From an uncultured Acetatifactor sp. (GTDB lineage: Bacteria; Bacillota; Clostridia; Lachnospirales; Lachnospiraceae), in the NCBI RefSeq assembly GCF_910585425.1, contig NZ_CAJUCP010000016.1, positions 38,249 to 102,248 of the forward strand: a stretch of 64,000 nt of DNA, written 5' to 3'. How positions within the stretch are numbered: the first letter of the stretch is position 1; each line of letters opens with the position of its first letter. The notes beneath the pieces were generated by a model. That model did not search any database. It saw nothing but the letters and a program-made list of their open reading frames with translations, and had not been told where the DNA came from. Positions 54,000 through 63,800 of the stretch are shown piece by piece. The position numbers were made by a program, and so were the translations under genes.

Positions 54000-54499
54000 A
54001 TCATCCAAAATCCTCGTTCTACCTTTTCTGCCATTTCCCTGATCTGGGTGCCGCTTATGGGATAATGTTCCCGTTTCACATCCACCAACCTATGTACCGC
54101 TTCCGGATATGCCCTGTTAAAATATTCCCCGTAGCTCTCCTCGCTGCTGTACACAGCGCCCAGTCGGTTCCCCAGCACATTTCTGACCAGCGGGGTCTCT
54201 GCCTCCCAGTCCTCTGAGCCGTCAGGCAGACGCAGTCCGGTGATGTCAATCAGTACAGGTATCACGTCCGCATATTGGGCCGCTTCCCTGCAGATCTTGT
54301 CAAGCTGTTTGACCCGCTCCTCCACGGACAGCCAGTGCTCCGGATGATCCTCCAGAATCTTTTCCTCATCGGCTCCGCCCCAAAATAAGATTACATAGAC
54401 CTTTTCACACTCCTGCGCTGCAGTGTCTACGCAAAACTTGTGGCCTTTGTGAAATGGCAGGAATTTGCCTCCATACATTCCTATTTTATATTGTTTCAA
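53996..54499 (-). CDS. NadR-like NMN adenylyltransferase domain protein
   Basis: A 167-aa nucleotidyltransferase with the HxGH motif as HKGH in GGKFLPFHKGHKFCVD and the ISGTQIRE motif near the C-terminus. It lacks the kinase domain of full NadR, so it may need a separate riboside kinase. It is coupled to pnuC (ATGA), forming a two-gene NAD salvage operon. Confidence 0.85.
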   Translation of the reverse strand: MKQYKIGMYGGKFLPFHKGHKFCVDTAAQECEKVYVILFWGGADEEKILEDHPEHWLSVEERVKQLDKICREAAQYADVIPVLIDITGLRLPDGSEDWEAETPLVRNVLGNRLGAVYSSEESYGEYFNRAYPEAVHRLVDVKREHYPISGTQIREMAEKVERGFWMI

Positions 54500-54544
54500 A
54501 TATGTCCCTCTTTCTATGGGCTTTTTTTACCAAAGTTCCCGGCA

Positions 54545-54610
54545 GAGCGCGTCCGTCTCTATCAGAATCCTGTAGAGCGATATCAAAGACACGGTATCCC
54601 GCAGATGACT
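54545..54610 (-). pseudogene. Duplicated fragment of tatD
   Basis: About 60 bp corresponds to the part of the intact tatD gene coding REAVSLIPLDRILVETDAP (near 55677-55740), at roughly 80 percent identity by eye. No other part of tatD is present here. Confidence 0.6.
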
Positions 54611-54655
54611 ATGCCCGCCCCCCGGTTCTGATTTTTTAGCTGCCTTTTTATGTGC

Positions 54656-54696
54656 AAACAGTATAGCACATATTTTATGTCTGTTCCATCCTTATT
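54656..54696. repeat. Direct repeat (copy 1) of a promoter-like 41-bp block
   Basis: Identical at 40 of 41 positions to 57306-57346. On the minus strand it contains TGCTATACT, an extended -10-like sequence, with TGGAAC 17 nt upstream. Further matching sequence (TAAATTTCGGATAT..AGTTGTTGG) occurs downstream of both copies on the plus strand. Confidence 0.75.
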
Positions 54697-54787
54697 CAAT
54701 GCTTTTTTGAATCTGTCTGTTTGTCTTGCAGATATTTATAGCAGACTACCGATAGATAAATTTCGGATATTTAGTTGTTGGAGCCGA

Positions 54788-55376
54788 TGATGTCCTGACG
54801 GAAAGTCTGCTGGTATTGTGCCAGTATCTATATAAGCACTGTGGCCAGAAGGCCGTCCTCCTCATTGACGAGTACAATGTGCCCCTGGACAAAGCCCGGC
54901 ATTTTGGCCACTACGATGAGATGGCCAAGCTGATCCGCAACCTCTACAGCAGGTCGCTGAAGAGCAATGGCTGCCTCCAGTTCGCGATGATGACCGGAAC
55001 GACATCATCCACAGTTTCATACAGGCGGCGAAGCCGGGCACCGGGCGGAAGCTGGAGCTGCTGGTAAATGAAGAGCGCGTCACGAAGAGGGTAAACCAGG
55101 AACCGACCTATCGGAATCTGTACAGCAATACGGACAGCCTGTGGAGCGTGCTCTTCATGACAGGAGGTCAAGTATTCCAACAGCAGACGCAGGGCTGAAA
55201 AGGCAGAAGAAAAGTCCATGAGGGACGCAAGGCTGGAGAAGGGGTGCCGGGAAGCTCTGGCGCAGATAGAAGACTTGGGATATGATGCCAAGCTCAGGAT
55301 GGATGGGATGGATACTGTCATCAAATATGGCATCGCCTGTGACAGGAAGCGGTGCAGGGTGATGGTGTCGGTTTGA
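54788..55376 (+). pseudogene. Decayed AAA-ATPase/PD-(D/E)XK family gene
   Basis: The frame at 54816-55067 reads AVLLIDEYNVPLDKARHFGH (Walker B region of pfam09820 ATPases) then LIRNLYSRSLK. After a frameshift the text continues NDIIHSFIQAAKPG, later LYSNTDSLWSVLFMTGG, and after another shift QIEDLGYDAKLRMDGMDTVI and IKYGIACDRK, the C-terminal nuclease-like part. The N-terminal Walker A region is missing. Confidence 0.8.
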
Positions 55377-55512
55377 CAGGCTTTCTCAGATGGGGAGACA
55401 GCCCCTGCTTCCTGTGGATATAAAACCTCTGGCAGAAATTGAAGCTTCTGACTCCGCAGCGCTTCACGCCATATCAGGGCCGGGGATTCCCATAAGGAGT
55501 CCCCGGCCGCAG

Positions 55513-56298
55513 TCAATCTGTTATCCGGAAAATCCGTTCCGTATTCTTCTTCGCGTTCTGTATCAGCATGTCTTCTGACACTTTCATGTACTTAGCCAGA
55601 TCCCTGACTACATACCTGATGTTCTGGGGCACGTTCGTCCTGTCCAGGCCGGGGACATTCTTCGGCGTCAGATAGGGCGCGTCCGTCTCCACCAGAATCC
55701 TGTCCAGCGGAATCAGGGACACGGCCTCCCGCAGCTCCCTCCCCCGGCGGTCGTCGCAGATCCAGCCCGTAATCCCGATGGAAAAGCCCATGGAAAGGTA
55801 TCTGTCCAGCATCTTCTTATCGCCTGTGAAGCAATGTACTATCGATTTTACGCAGATGTCCGGATGGTTTTTGAACCTTTTTATAAAGTCATCCGCGGCG
55901 CTGCGCTCATGGAGGAACAATGGCTTATCCAGCTTTTCCGCAAGGACGATATGCTTTTCCAGGCATCTTATCTGGTTCTCCTTTGTGGAGAACATGCGGT
56001 CGTAGTCAAGGCCGCATTCTCCTACGGCTACCATTCTGTCGTTCTGGGATAATATCCGCTCCATGGCCTGGAAGTCCTCCTGCCTGGCGCGGTCGGCATT
56101 GTGGGGATGGATTCCGGCTGTCCCGAAGGCGGCATGGGATTTTACGAAAGCGTCTATTTTCCTGTCCTCTTTGATGTCCGTTCCGGTGAGGATGCAGCAT
56201 ACTTTTTGCTCCCAGGCTTCTTCGATTATCCTCTCCGGGTCGGGGAACTGCCTGCAGAACAGGTTCAGGCCGATGTCGTAGTATTTGATTGGTTTCAT
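55513..56298 (-). CDS. TatD-family hydrolase
   Basis: A 261-aa metal-dependent hydrolase (amidohydrolase barrel). Motifs: GIHPHNADR, VGECGLDYDR, PLFLHERSA, IVHCFTGD and LVETDAPYLT. This group includes 3'-to-5' DNases. ATG 56298 is chosen for GGAGG at 5 nt; a 4-codon extension is unlikely. The first metal site reads YDIGLNLF, where the family often has D-x-H, so the N-terminal pair is altered. Confidence 0.88.
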   Translation of the reverse strand: MKPIKYYDIGLNLFCRQFPDPERIIEEAWEQKVCCILTGTDIKEDRKIDAFVKSHAAFGTAGIHPHNADRARQEDFQAMERILSQNDRMVAVGECGLDYDRMFSTKENQIRCLEKHIVLAEKLDKPLFLHERSAADDFIKRFKNHPDICVKSIVHCFTGDKKMLDRYLSMGFSIGITGWICDDRRGRELREAVSLIPLDRILVETDAPYLTPKNVPGLDRTNVPQNIRYVVRDLAKYMKVSEDMLIQNAKKNTERIFRITD

Positions 56299-56429
56299 GG
56301 TTTCCTCCAAGCTGTCTCTTCTAAGCTTCCATTATGCAGCCAAAATACATGGCTCATTATAGCCCGGTATCTGCGAGCCATGCATGACAAACGTCATATT
56401 GACTACTAATTTTCCGAGAATCACATAAA

Positions 56430-57281
56430 TCATAAACTGCCAATCCTCTTCTCGAAGGCGTCAAGATTTGACCTGTCAGTACCGCTGCAATAAATCGCGA
56501 ATACGATGCTGTCAAATTTATCCCGGCAGTCTTGTAAGGCTGTCCAATATGCTCTGGCTACCGTATCCGGGTCATTTTGGAACGCACCGCAACCGAACGC
56601 ACCCAAAATCAGGATATCGACCTGGTTCGCCGCGGCTACATGCATGATGTGTTTCGCACGTTTTACATGAAGGTCGTATAGCTCTTGAGGCTCCATCTTC
56701 ATAGGCTTCCCGGTTTCCGGATTATAGCGGTTCGCAGGCTCATTCCGCAGGTTCGGCGCGGCACAGCTTATCACGTCCACTGTCACGAAATCATTTTCTG
56801 GCATCCTTTGCGGAATGCTCTCGTCTGTCTTACAGATAATGACTCCGGGGGAATAGATGCAGGCATCGGTATGGCGGTTGTCTTTTTTCTCGCGGTTCAC
56901 ATTGTAGTATCTGTCCCAGAACCGGCCGTTGTCAATCGTGGGATACAGCGTGGAACAGCGGCACAGGCTCTCCTCCTGGGCGCTGCTGCCGTTCTTCACG
57001 CCGCCTCCGGGACGTGTGGCCGAGGCGAAGTTCAGGACGGCGATTTTCCTGTCCGGGGATGCTTTGTGCAGGTTCATTGCCGTCTCGAAGGTCTTTGCGG
57101 CGATTACCTGCACCTGGCCGGTTTTTGCGTTTGAGACGGGGATTTCCGGGTAGTCGTCCGGCTCGTATAGTTTCGCGTTCTGCCGTCCGTAGGCTACTGC
57201 GGCAGCAAGGGTTTTGTTTACTGTATAGAATTCCTGGGTGTCCTGGAAGACGTTTATAAGTTGTTGTTTTCTGTCGGGCAT
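56430..57281 (-). CDS. Bacterial-type PARG (TIGR02452 family)
   Basis: A 283-aa macrodomain-like poly(ADP-ribose) glycohydrolase. The PARG signature is intact: GGGVKNGSSAQEESLCRC (GGG near residue 92, catalytic Glu-Glu about 8-10 residues on), with LNFASATRPGG before it and LILGAFGCGAFQND near the C-terminus. It removes ADP-ribose chains, and is often found near toxin or stress genes. The start has AAGGAG upstream. Its promoter probably includes the 57306-57346 block. Confidence 0.9.
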   Translation of the reverse strand: MPDRKQQLINVFQDTQEFYTVNKTLAAAVAYGRQNAKLYEPDDYPEIPVSNAKTGQVQVIAAKTFETAMNLHKASPDRKIAVLNFASATRPGGGVKNGSSAQEESLCRCSTLYPTIDNGRFWDRYYNVNREKKDNRHTDACIYSPGVIICKTDESIPQRMPENDFVTVDVISCAAPNLRNEPANRYNPETGKPMKMEPQELYDLHVKRAKHIMHVAAANQVDILILGAFGCGAFQNDPDTVARAYWTALQDCRDKFDSIVFAIYCSGTDRSNLDAFEKRIGSL

Positions 57282-57305
57282 TGTGGCTTCTCCTTTTTTA
57301 TTTGA

Positions 57306-57346
57306 AAACAGTATAGCATATATTTTATGTCTGTTCCATCCTTATT
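57306..57346. repeat. Direct repeat (copy 2) of the 41-bp promoter-like block
   Basis: Lies 25 bp upstream of the PARG start on the minus strand (TGCTATACT as extended -10) and about 110 bp before the ATPase remnant on the plus strand. Confidence 0.75.
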
Positions 57347-57452
57347 TGGTGTGTTTTTGAAGGTGTCATAAATTTCGGATATGGAGTTGTTGGGGCTGTA
57401 AATCTGTGTTAAACTAAGGATAGAAAGCTTTCAGAAAGGGGGCTCCCAAAGC

Positions 57453-57660
57453 ATGGACAACACTGTAAAGCTGCCTGTGGGCATCGATGATTTCAAAAAA
57501 TTACGTACAGAAGACTTCTACTATATTGACAGGACCGGCCTGATAGATAACGGAGCTGCTGCATAGCAACCTCTACAGCCGGGCGCTGAAAGGCCAGCGG
57601 AAACGACATCATCCGCAGCTTCATACAGGCGGCGAAGCCGGCACGGCCCAGACGAAAGTG
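57453..57660 (+). pseudogene. Internally deleted AAA-ATPase remnant
   Basis: The 37-codon ORF reads KLPVGIDDFKKLRTEDFYYI then DRTGLIDN, the N-terminus of pfam09820 ATPases, then stops at 57566. Downstream sequence (AACCTCTACAGCCGGGCGCT, then GACATCATCCGCAGCTTCAT) matches the middle of the pseudogene at 54.8 kb, so the internal part has been deleted. Confidence 0.75.
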
Positions 57661-57695
57661 GGCTTTGGAACTGGGAAATGAAAGGATGGGATGGG

Positions 57696-58592
57696 ATGGC
57701 AATGGGGACAGAAAACCGTAAGCATAAGGACAGCCTGTTCGTGGACCTTTTTTATGAGGACGAATCCGCGAAGAAGAATCTGCTGAGCCTGTACAATGCA
57801 TTGCACGATACAGAATATCAGGACGAAGGCATCATCCGGAAGGTAAGGGTGGGGGACGTGCTGTACAAGAACTTCAAGAACGATATCTCCTTCGAGGCGG
57901 ACGGCAGGGTGCTGGTGCTGGGGGAACACCAGAGCACCGTGAACCCCAACATGCCCCTGCGCTGCCTGATGTACGTGGGGAGGGCCTATGAGCAGTTGGT
58001 AGAGAAGAAAGCCCGGTACAGGACGACGCAGGTAAAGATACCGACTCCAGAATTCTATACATTTTATAACGGCACGGAAGATTTCCCGCTGGAGAAGGAG
58101 CTGAGGCTGTCCGATGCTTTTCTGGACGCGCCCGGTGGAAATTCCGCGGAGCTGAAGGTGAAGGTCATAAACATCAATTCCAACAAAGCGCATATAATCC
58201 TGAAAAAATGCGGGATATTAAGGGAGTACAGCCTGTTCGTGGATAAGGTGAGGGAGCATTCGATAGAAGAGGATTCGATAAAGCAAGCAATCAATGAATG
58301 CATAAGGCAGGGAATCCTCTCTGATTATCTCAAACGGAAAGGGAGCGAGGTGACGAATATGCTGATAGCGGAATACAGTTACGAGGAAGATATCCAGGTA
58401 AAGCAGCAGGAGGCGATGCAGAAAGGCCAGGAGGAGGGCCGGAAGGAAGGCCGAGGGGAGGGTCTGGTTCTGTCGGCACAGATATTCAGGGCTTTACAAA
58501 GCAATCCGGACTTTACGGACGCACAGATTGCTGTGATGGTTGGCTGTGATCTTGATGATGTGGAAAGCACCAGAAAGGCATTCGGGCTGTAA
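57696..58592 (+). CDS. Rpn-family recombination-promoting nuclease/transposase-like protein
   Basis: A 298-aa protein. The N-terminal PD-(D/E)XK nuclease core shows NDISFEADGRVLVLGEHQST (Asp and Glu-x-Gln) after KHKDSLFVDLFYED. The C-terminal half is helical and charged (KQQEAMQKGQEEGRKEGRGE), typical of Rpn proteins. ATG 57696 has AAAGGA at about 9 nt. These genes are often clustered with AAA-ATPase relics as here, and undergo repeat-length variation at the C-terminus. Confidence 0.88.
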   Translation: MAMGTENRKHKDSLFVDLFYEDESAKKNLLSLYNALHDTEYQDEGIIRKVRVGDVLYKNFKNDISFEADGRVLVLGEHQSTVNPNMPLRCLMYVGRAYEQLVEKKARYRTTQVKIPTPEFYTFYNGTEDFPLEKELRLSDAFLDAPGGNSAELKVKVININSNKAHIILKKCGILREYSLFVDKVREHSIEEDSIKQAINECIRQGILSDYLKRKGSEVTNMLIAEYSYEEDIQVKQQEAMQKGQEEGRKEGRGEGLVLSAQIFRALQSNPDFTDAQIAVMVGCDLDDVESTRKAFGL

Positions 58593-58614
58593 AAACCGTT
58601 GGCAGAGGTTCCAT

Positions 58615-58661
58615 CCCGGACGGCCTCGGGTATATATTGCCTGAGGTCGTCTGGGATTTTT
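58615..58661 (+). terminator. Terminator after the Rpn gene
   Basis: A 16-bp stem allowing G-U pairs (CCCGGACGGCCTCGGG with CCTGAGGTCGTCTGGG) is followed by ATTTTT. The remaining gap to 58877 shows no gene. Confidence 0.75.
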
Positions 58662-58877
58662 GCGCCGTGTTCCCGAAAGAGGATGCCGGAACCGCAGAGA
58701 CCCTGGGCGGCCGACATCAATATTGCTGTCAGCAGCACTCCTTGGCGCTTTCGTATCAGGGGTTCCAAGCAATAAGGCAGATGTATCTTGATTCATTTTC
58801 AAGACCTTATTTACATCCACTTCATCGTTTTATTGTCAATAGTTTTACGACAATTTTTAAAAAACTTACCTTAGCAG

Positions 58878-59156
58878 CTACCAAGCGATTGTGTCATCCG
58901 GTCCGTATCCGCCCATCCTGTATTCCTCTGTTCTGCCGTCAGGTGCCACATCATTCTTCTTTACAGCACAGATGTAGTCTAGTTCGTTCCGCCGCCTGGT
59001 TACGTCATCCTGCCCTGCGGGTATCTTCTCATGGTAGCACATACCGGCTTCATCATCTTCACACAGACATTCCGCTATCCTCAGCCTGTAGCATCCCACC
59101 GTGAATACAGCAGCCGCTATCTTCCCTCCTTTTTTATGTCTTTTCATACGATACAT
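58878..59156 (-). CDS. Doubtful 92-aa ORF
   Basis: Begins MYRMKRHKKGGKIAAAVFTV, then acidic and Cys-containing residues and no recognised domain. There is no good SD before the ATG. It lies between the Rpn gene and an IS5-like relic, so it may be a remnant. Listed because it is the longest frame in the interval. Confidence 0.25.
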   Translation of the reverse strand: MYRMKRHKKGGKIAAAVFTVGCYRLRIAECLCEDDEAGMCYHEKIPAGQDDVTRRRNELDYICAVKKNDVAPDGRTEEYRMGGYGPDDTIAW

Positions 59157-59240
59157 GCATCGATGAAGACAATCTCCGCTACATAGTGTCTGCTGATTAA
59201 GTCTTGTTAGATGCGCATCACTCCATAAATCAAATATTTT

Positions 59241-59520
59241 CTATCTGAAAACACAAAAAAGATTCATCACGAATACAGACAGTGCAATCGATGTCAATTG
59301 GATTCCTTCCAGTTTGGTCACAATAAGCCCCATCCCGTAGCACCTCTTGCACAAGCCCAATGCCCATTCCACTCCGATTCTGTCTAAATCGTCCTGATAC
59401 TCTGTCTTTTGTCCTACCTTGCTGTTTCACCGAGCCTGCGCAGCTTCGGCCCGGACAGGCGGATTCCACGTTCCTTCCGTCTGTACATGCTTCTTTGCTT
59501 CTTTATCCAAGCAGTATTGA
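59241..59520 (-). pseudogene. IS5-family transposase C-terminal relic
   Basis: Conceptual translation on the minus strand gives KERGIRLSGPKLRRLGETAR, a stop, a shift, then DDLDRIGVEWALGLCKRCYG and MGLIVTKLEGIQLTSIALSV, which fits the C-terminal end of IS5-type DDE transposases (E-V-E/W-x-F/L-x-L-x-K-R and a closing N-L). Stops and frameshifts show it is dead. Confidence 0.6.
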
Positions 59521-59644
59521 TATTGAGGGGCTGAGACATACAGCCCGATGCTGTCAAGTTCCACGATTAGACGCTTACACTCAATGTAGTAATGAGAGAG
59601 GAAGCCTCTTTTGACATCCCTCTCTCAATAAAGAATTGTAAGTT

Positions 59645-60052
59645 TTATTCGTAGAGCATATTCAAGAAGTCGGTGAAAGTTTTACTTATGAAAATGGGTT
59701 CCTCCATCTCAGAGTAGTAAAAAACAATCTTACCATCTTTTACACACAGCAAATTTCCAGCAGGATCAACTCCAAAGGGGAACATTGACAGTTTCTTATC
59801 AGAAGTTTCAAATCTGCCTACAACATCATAAAAACTGTCCGTATCACCCTCATTAAAGGACAGCAGACCACCAAACACCATACCCTTGTTCTTCCCAATA
59901 TCAAAGGAGAAAGGAAAGGGCATGCCACCGTTGTTATTCTTGATGCACTCTTTCAAATCCGCAGGTAGCAAATACAGATATTTGACTTCCAAGACATCAA
60001 CCTCTGTACCTGCCTTTAGGGGCTTCACAGCATCCCATTCAATATTGGCCAT
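59645..60052 (-). CDS. SUKH-family (SMI1/KNR4) immunity protein
   Basis: A 135-aa protein with the SUKH pattern: PADLKECIKNNNGGMPFP, FPFGVDPAGNLLCV, FYYSEMEEPIFISKTFTDFL. SUKH proteins commonly neutralise nuclease toxins of polymorphic systems. It starts 12 bp after the WHH toxin gene stop with a perfect AGGAGG, so it is probably the cognate immunity gene. Confidence 0.88.
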   Translation of the reverse strand: MANIEWDAVKPLKAGTEVDVLEVKYLYLLPADLKECIKNNNGGMPFPFSFDIGKNKGMVFGGLLSFNEGDTDSFYDVVGRFETSDKKLSMFPFGVDPAGNLLCVKDGKIVFYYSEMEEPIFISKTFTDFLNMLYE

Positions 60053-60064
60053 CTTTATACCTCC

Positions 60065-60862
60065 TTAACGAATACCACCACACCACAAGAAGTCTCCCCC
60101 TGTGTGTCTAGTATCAAAATGTGTTTTGAAATCTACCAATTGAATTTTACCAGGTATCTCACTATGATGCCAAGTAAAACCTGGAATACGAGGATTCCGC
60201 ATTTCACCAGAACAAATCTTTTCTATGATATCCAACTGCTCAGAAGTAAAATTGGCCTTTGCTTCAGGATTAGCATCCAGATATTCTTTCAGCTTTTCAG
60301 TACAATACTTAAAAATAGCGGTATCGCCTTTTTCCCATATCTCCGAAGGTATCTCAACATCAAAAATGCTAGGAAACTCTGGAACTACAACAGTAATTTC
60401 GACCCCATTAATAGTTATGGTCTTTTCTACATAACGAATACCTGTGTCTGGATTCTCCATACCCTTATATTTCTCATTGATACACTTGACTTTATAATTA
60501 CCATTTTCGTCCACTCTGATAGCATCTATGAGATTTTCAGGAAGGCTGTTTTCTTCTCTCAGCTTTTGCTTTTCCTCTTCTGCCAACTCTCGTAGCGACT
60601 GTGAAGTTTCATCAATTTTTGCTTCTGCTTTCTCAATATTAGCCTGTTCTATGGCCTCAAGGCTTACTTCCTGAATTACACCCATATCAGGCTCAAGGAC
60701 TATTGTTGTGTCTTCAAGACGATTTGTAGATTCCACAATAGGCTCTACTTTTTCAATAGAATCAGGCATTTCACCTGCACCCCTGGCAGCAGCTACACGC
60801 TCAATAGCAGTTCCTCTCTCTGCTGTTGCAGCCGCCAATGTTATACTTTCTATTGATGACAT
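60065..60862 (-). CDS. WHH-type HNH/EndoVII nuclease toxin
   Basis: A 265-aa protein. Residues 1-150 are helical and acidic/Gln-rich with no known domain (IESITLAAATAERGTAIERV at the start), probably a delivery or trafficking region. The C-terminal ~40 residues carry the WHH motif TWHHSEIPGKIQLVDFKTHF and HTGGDFL, as in bacterial WHH toxin domains. No signal peptide is seen. ATG 60862 has GGAG 8 nt upstream and forms TAATG with the ATPase stop, so translation is coupled. Confidence 0.85.
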   Translation of the reverse strand: MSSIESITLAAATAERGTAIERVAAARGAGEMPDSIEKVEPIVESTNRLEDTTIVLEPDMGVIQEVSLEAIEQANIEKAEAKIDETSQSLRELAEEEKQKLREENSLPENLIDAIRVDENGNYKVKCINEKYKGMENPDTGIRYVEKTITINGVEITVVVPEFPSIFDVEIPSEIWEKGDTAIFKYCTEKLKEYLDANPEAKANFTSEQLDIIEKICSGEMRNPRIPGFTWHHSEIPGKIQLVDFKTHFDTRHTGGDFLWCGGIR

Positions 60863-63800
60863 TAGCATTTCTCCTTTCTGACAGTCTCCACTATTTGATT
60901 TATAACTGCTTCATCTTTCAGCAGAAAATACTTTTCTGCACTTTTCTTTATATCCATATTATCTTCATAGTGGAATATAATCAATGCAGAGATTATACGA
61001 ATGCATCTGCTTTTCGGATTCTCCATATAACTGTTCTTAAAGAACCTCTTGACCTCATCCACATCTTCATATCTGCCTAAAACAAACAATTCACAAAAGG
61101 CCTTGTAGAAGTCGTTGGATATTATTTTCTTAAACCCATACGCACCACAAATCAGCAGTTTAACAATATTTTCAGCTATAACTTGTCCCAGAAGAACATC
61201 CATATTATTGCAGAAAAGCAATGATACATCTTTTTTACGAAGGGTATTCTTCATGGCTTGCTTGCATTGGGTCAATGATTCTATAACTTCTTGGTTGTTT
61301 TGACTCAAAACAGCATTTAAAAGCCACAAACTCCATTTACTCATAATGTCAAAGGTATTCTCTCTCATTAAACTGAGATTAATTTTCCCAAACATCATAC
61401 CACCCTTAGTGGCAAGCAAATCATCATCTGATATAAGATTGTCAGAAAGATTGTTTACCTTCACAAGAACAGGTAAATTCATACCTTCTTTATGGCAAAG
61501 GGCGAACCCTGTCCTCAGATTTCCAAGGTAAACGGCATCTTCTTCTTTGATACCTATGGTATTTGCTATAAGCCTTTGGTCATCAGCAGATACTACTCTC
61601 TGAATAATCTTATTCGAGGAGTTTTTAATAACATCTGGAGCCAGCTTACTTGGGATTTGCTCTGCTATAATGACTCCCTGACCATAAGACCGCATTTCTG
61701 CAATCATATTTGTAAAATGCTCAACGGCTTTGCCCTTTGGATTGCCCATATTTTCAGAGCTTCTTTCGGTCTCAACATTTTTCAATAGCCTATGGGCTTC
61801 CTCTATGACCAAAAGATGCTGCAAACCAAGGTTTTCTCTAAAATGTTTATCTTTGAAAATCTGCCTATACTCATTGATATACACTACCAGCAGACCAACA
61901 CAGAAAGCCTTATCAGCATCATCTGCCAAGCCTTCCAACTCAAATACCACATTTTTTTCCATAAGGTCATCGATAGGAATGGGTACAACTGTATTCAGCA
62001 TAAAGCCCTTACTGCCAATGCATAGGCTGTCCAAACGAGCCAGCATCGCTGTTTTGATGTTATCTGCTACCTCACCCTTATAATCCATCTCTGCCTTTAT
62101 ATAATGCTCTACTTCTGCTCTTAAGTCTTGCATCGTCGGAAAAAGATATTTATGAGCCTCTAAGCTATACTGGCTCTCCAGATAGCCCGCATCAAACACT
62201 TTGGACTGATTTTCAGTGTTGATAAGATATGGATGATAACCTAATGTCAGGTTCCAACCCTTTTTACGATATATATTGTGTAAGCACTTCTCCAAAATGT
62301 AAGGCATAGGACCATAGAAAGAAAAGGATGCATTGAAAAGGTCTTTTAAAAAGTCAATATGTGTTTGGAGATTGATGCCACATTGAATATAAAAAGGATT
62401 AAACTGTAAGCAATTCAACTCAGGTTTTCCCAAAGTATAAACTACTAAATCACCTCTATCCTGATCCAGCCTGAGATTACGATACTCTTTCTTTGCAGAC
62501 TCGATTACCATAAAAGGCTTTTTACAATTTTGAAGAATACCTTTCACAGTTGTTGTTTTGCCACTACCCGTTATACCACACACAAAAGTGTGCTTATTCA
62601 AATCTACTTCACGCAATGAGAAATCCATTGTTTCTATAGGTCTATTACCGTCAGAAACTTTGCCAATAGCAATCCCATCTTTTGAAGATCCCACCATGGG
62701 ATACAGCTTACCCTTCTTCAATTCAAAATCAGGCACACTTTCAAATGGCGGAGTACAAAGCATACCCAACTCTAAAGAAGTAATCGGCGCCAAGAGAGGA
62801 TTATCAAAGGTCAGTTTAGGAATAAGAATTTGTTCTTCTGCTTCCAGTGAATATGAAATTTTACTCAGTGGTAAAGAAGCAGTAGCAGGCTTCGCCAATT
62901 CCCCACTTAGACATGCCTGAATAATGTCTCCTACAATAGACTTATCAGCAGAGTAAATCAGAGCAGAACCCCATAAGCCTACATTCTGAGCCTGCCTGAG
63001 CCTTTTGATAGCAGCATCACAATATTCCATCATTTCAAGAGCAAAACCATTCTGCACATCAAAAGCTGTTGATGTACTTTTGCCCAATGCCCTTGAAACA
63101 TCATCAGAAATAGTCTTGCTGAAAGAACCCCCAGCGTTAACGCCAAACATCAAACCAAATATACCACCAACCATAGCGCCAAAGGAAAACGACTTACTCC
63201 GGCTTTCACCCTTTGACTTTGTGACCGTATCACTGTCTTGCTTTGAAAAGCTCCTCTTACTGAATTTGAAACACTCGTCCCTAATTTGAACCATTGTTTT
63301 ATATCTTTTTTGAATATCTGCAATTTCATAGGGCTGCGCAATAACCAAAACAGTGTAGTTCTCACCATTTATGCTTCTCATTAAGGTGGAGATATCAAAC
63401 TGCTGCTTTTCTTCCTCTATTTCCATTATAGGAATAGCAGAAACTACGCCGCCAACAGCAGAAGTTCGGTGAGTAGAAAATTTCGGTTTATAAGGTTCAA
63501 TTTCAATACCTGTCAACAACCCCTTGATAAAGGGTTCAATAACATCCTGTGCTTTTTTACTATCTACACCTAACACCAGATTTGTTTTTCCTTCATAGCT
63601 AACCACACCATAAGCAACAGGAGTACGCAGGGAAGATATCGCCCTAAAGAGCCTGCCCATTTTCTCGTTGAGGAAAAGGGGCAAATCCTCTACTTCTTCT
63701 GTTGTACAGCTTATCAACTTAAAAAATCTCATAGTTTCAACTACCTGAACAGAGTTATCGTCCAGATAGTCTTTCACATTATTTTGATTTACTGCCAGAT

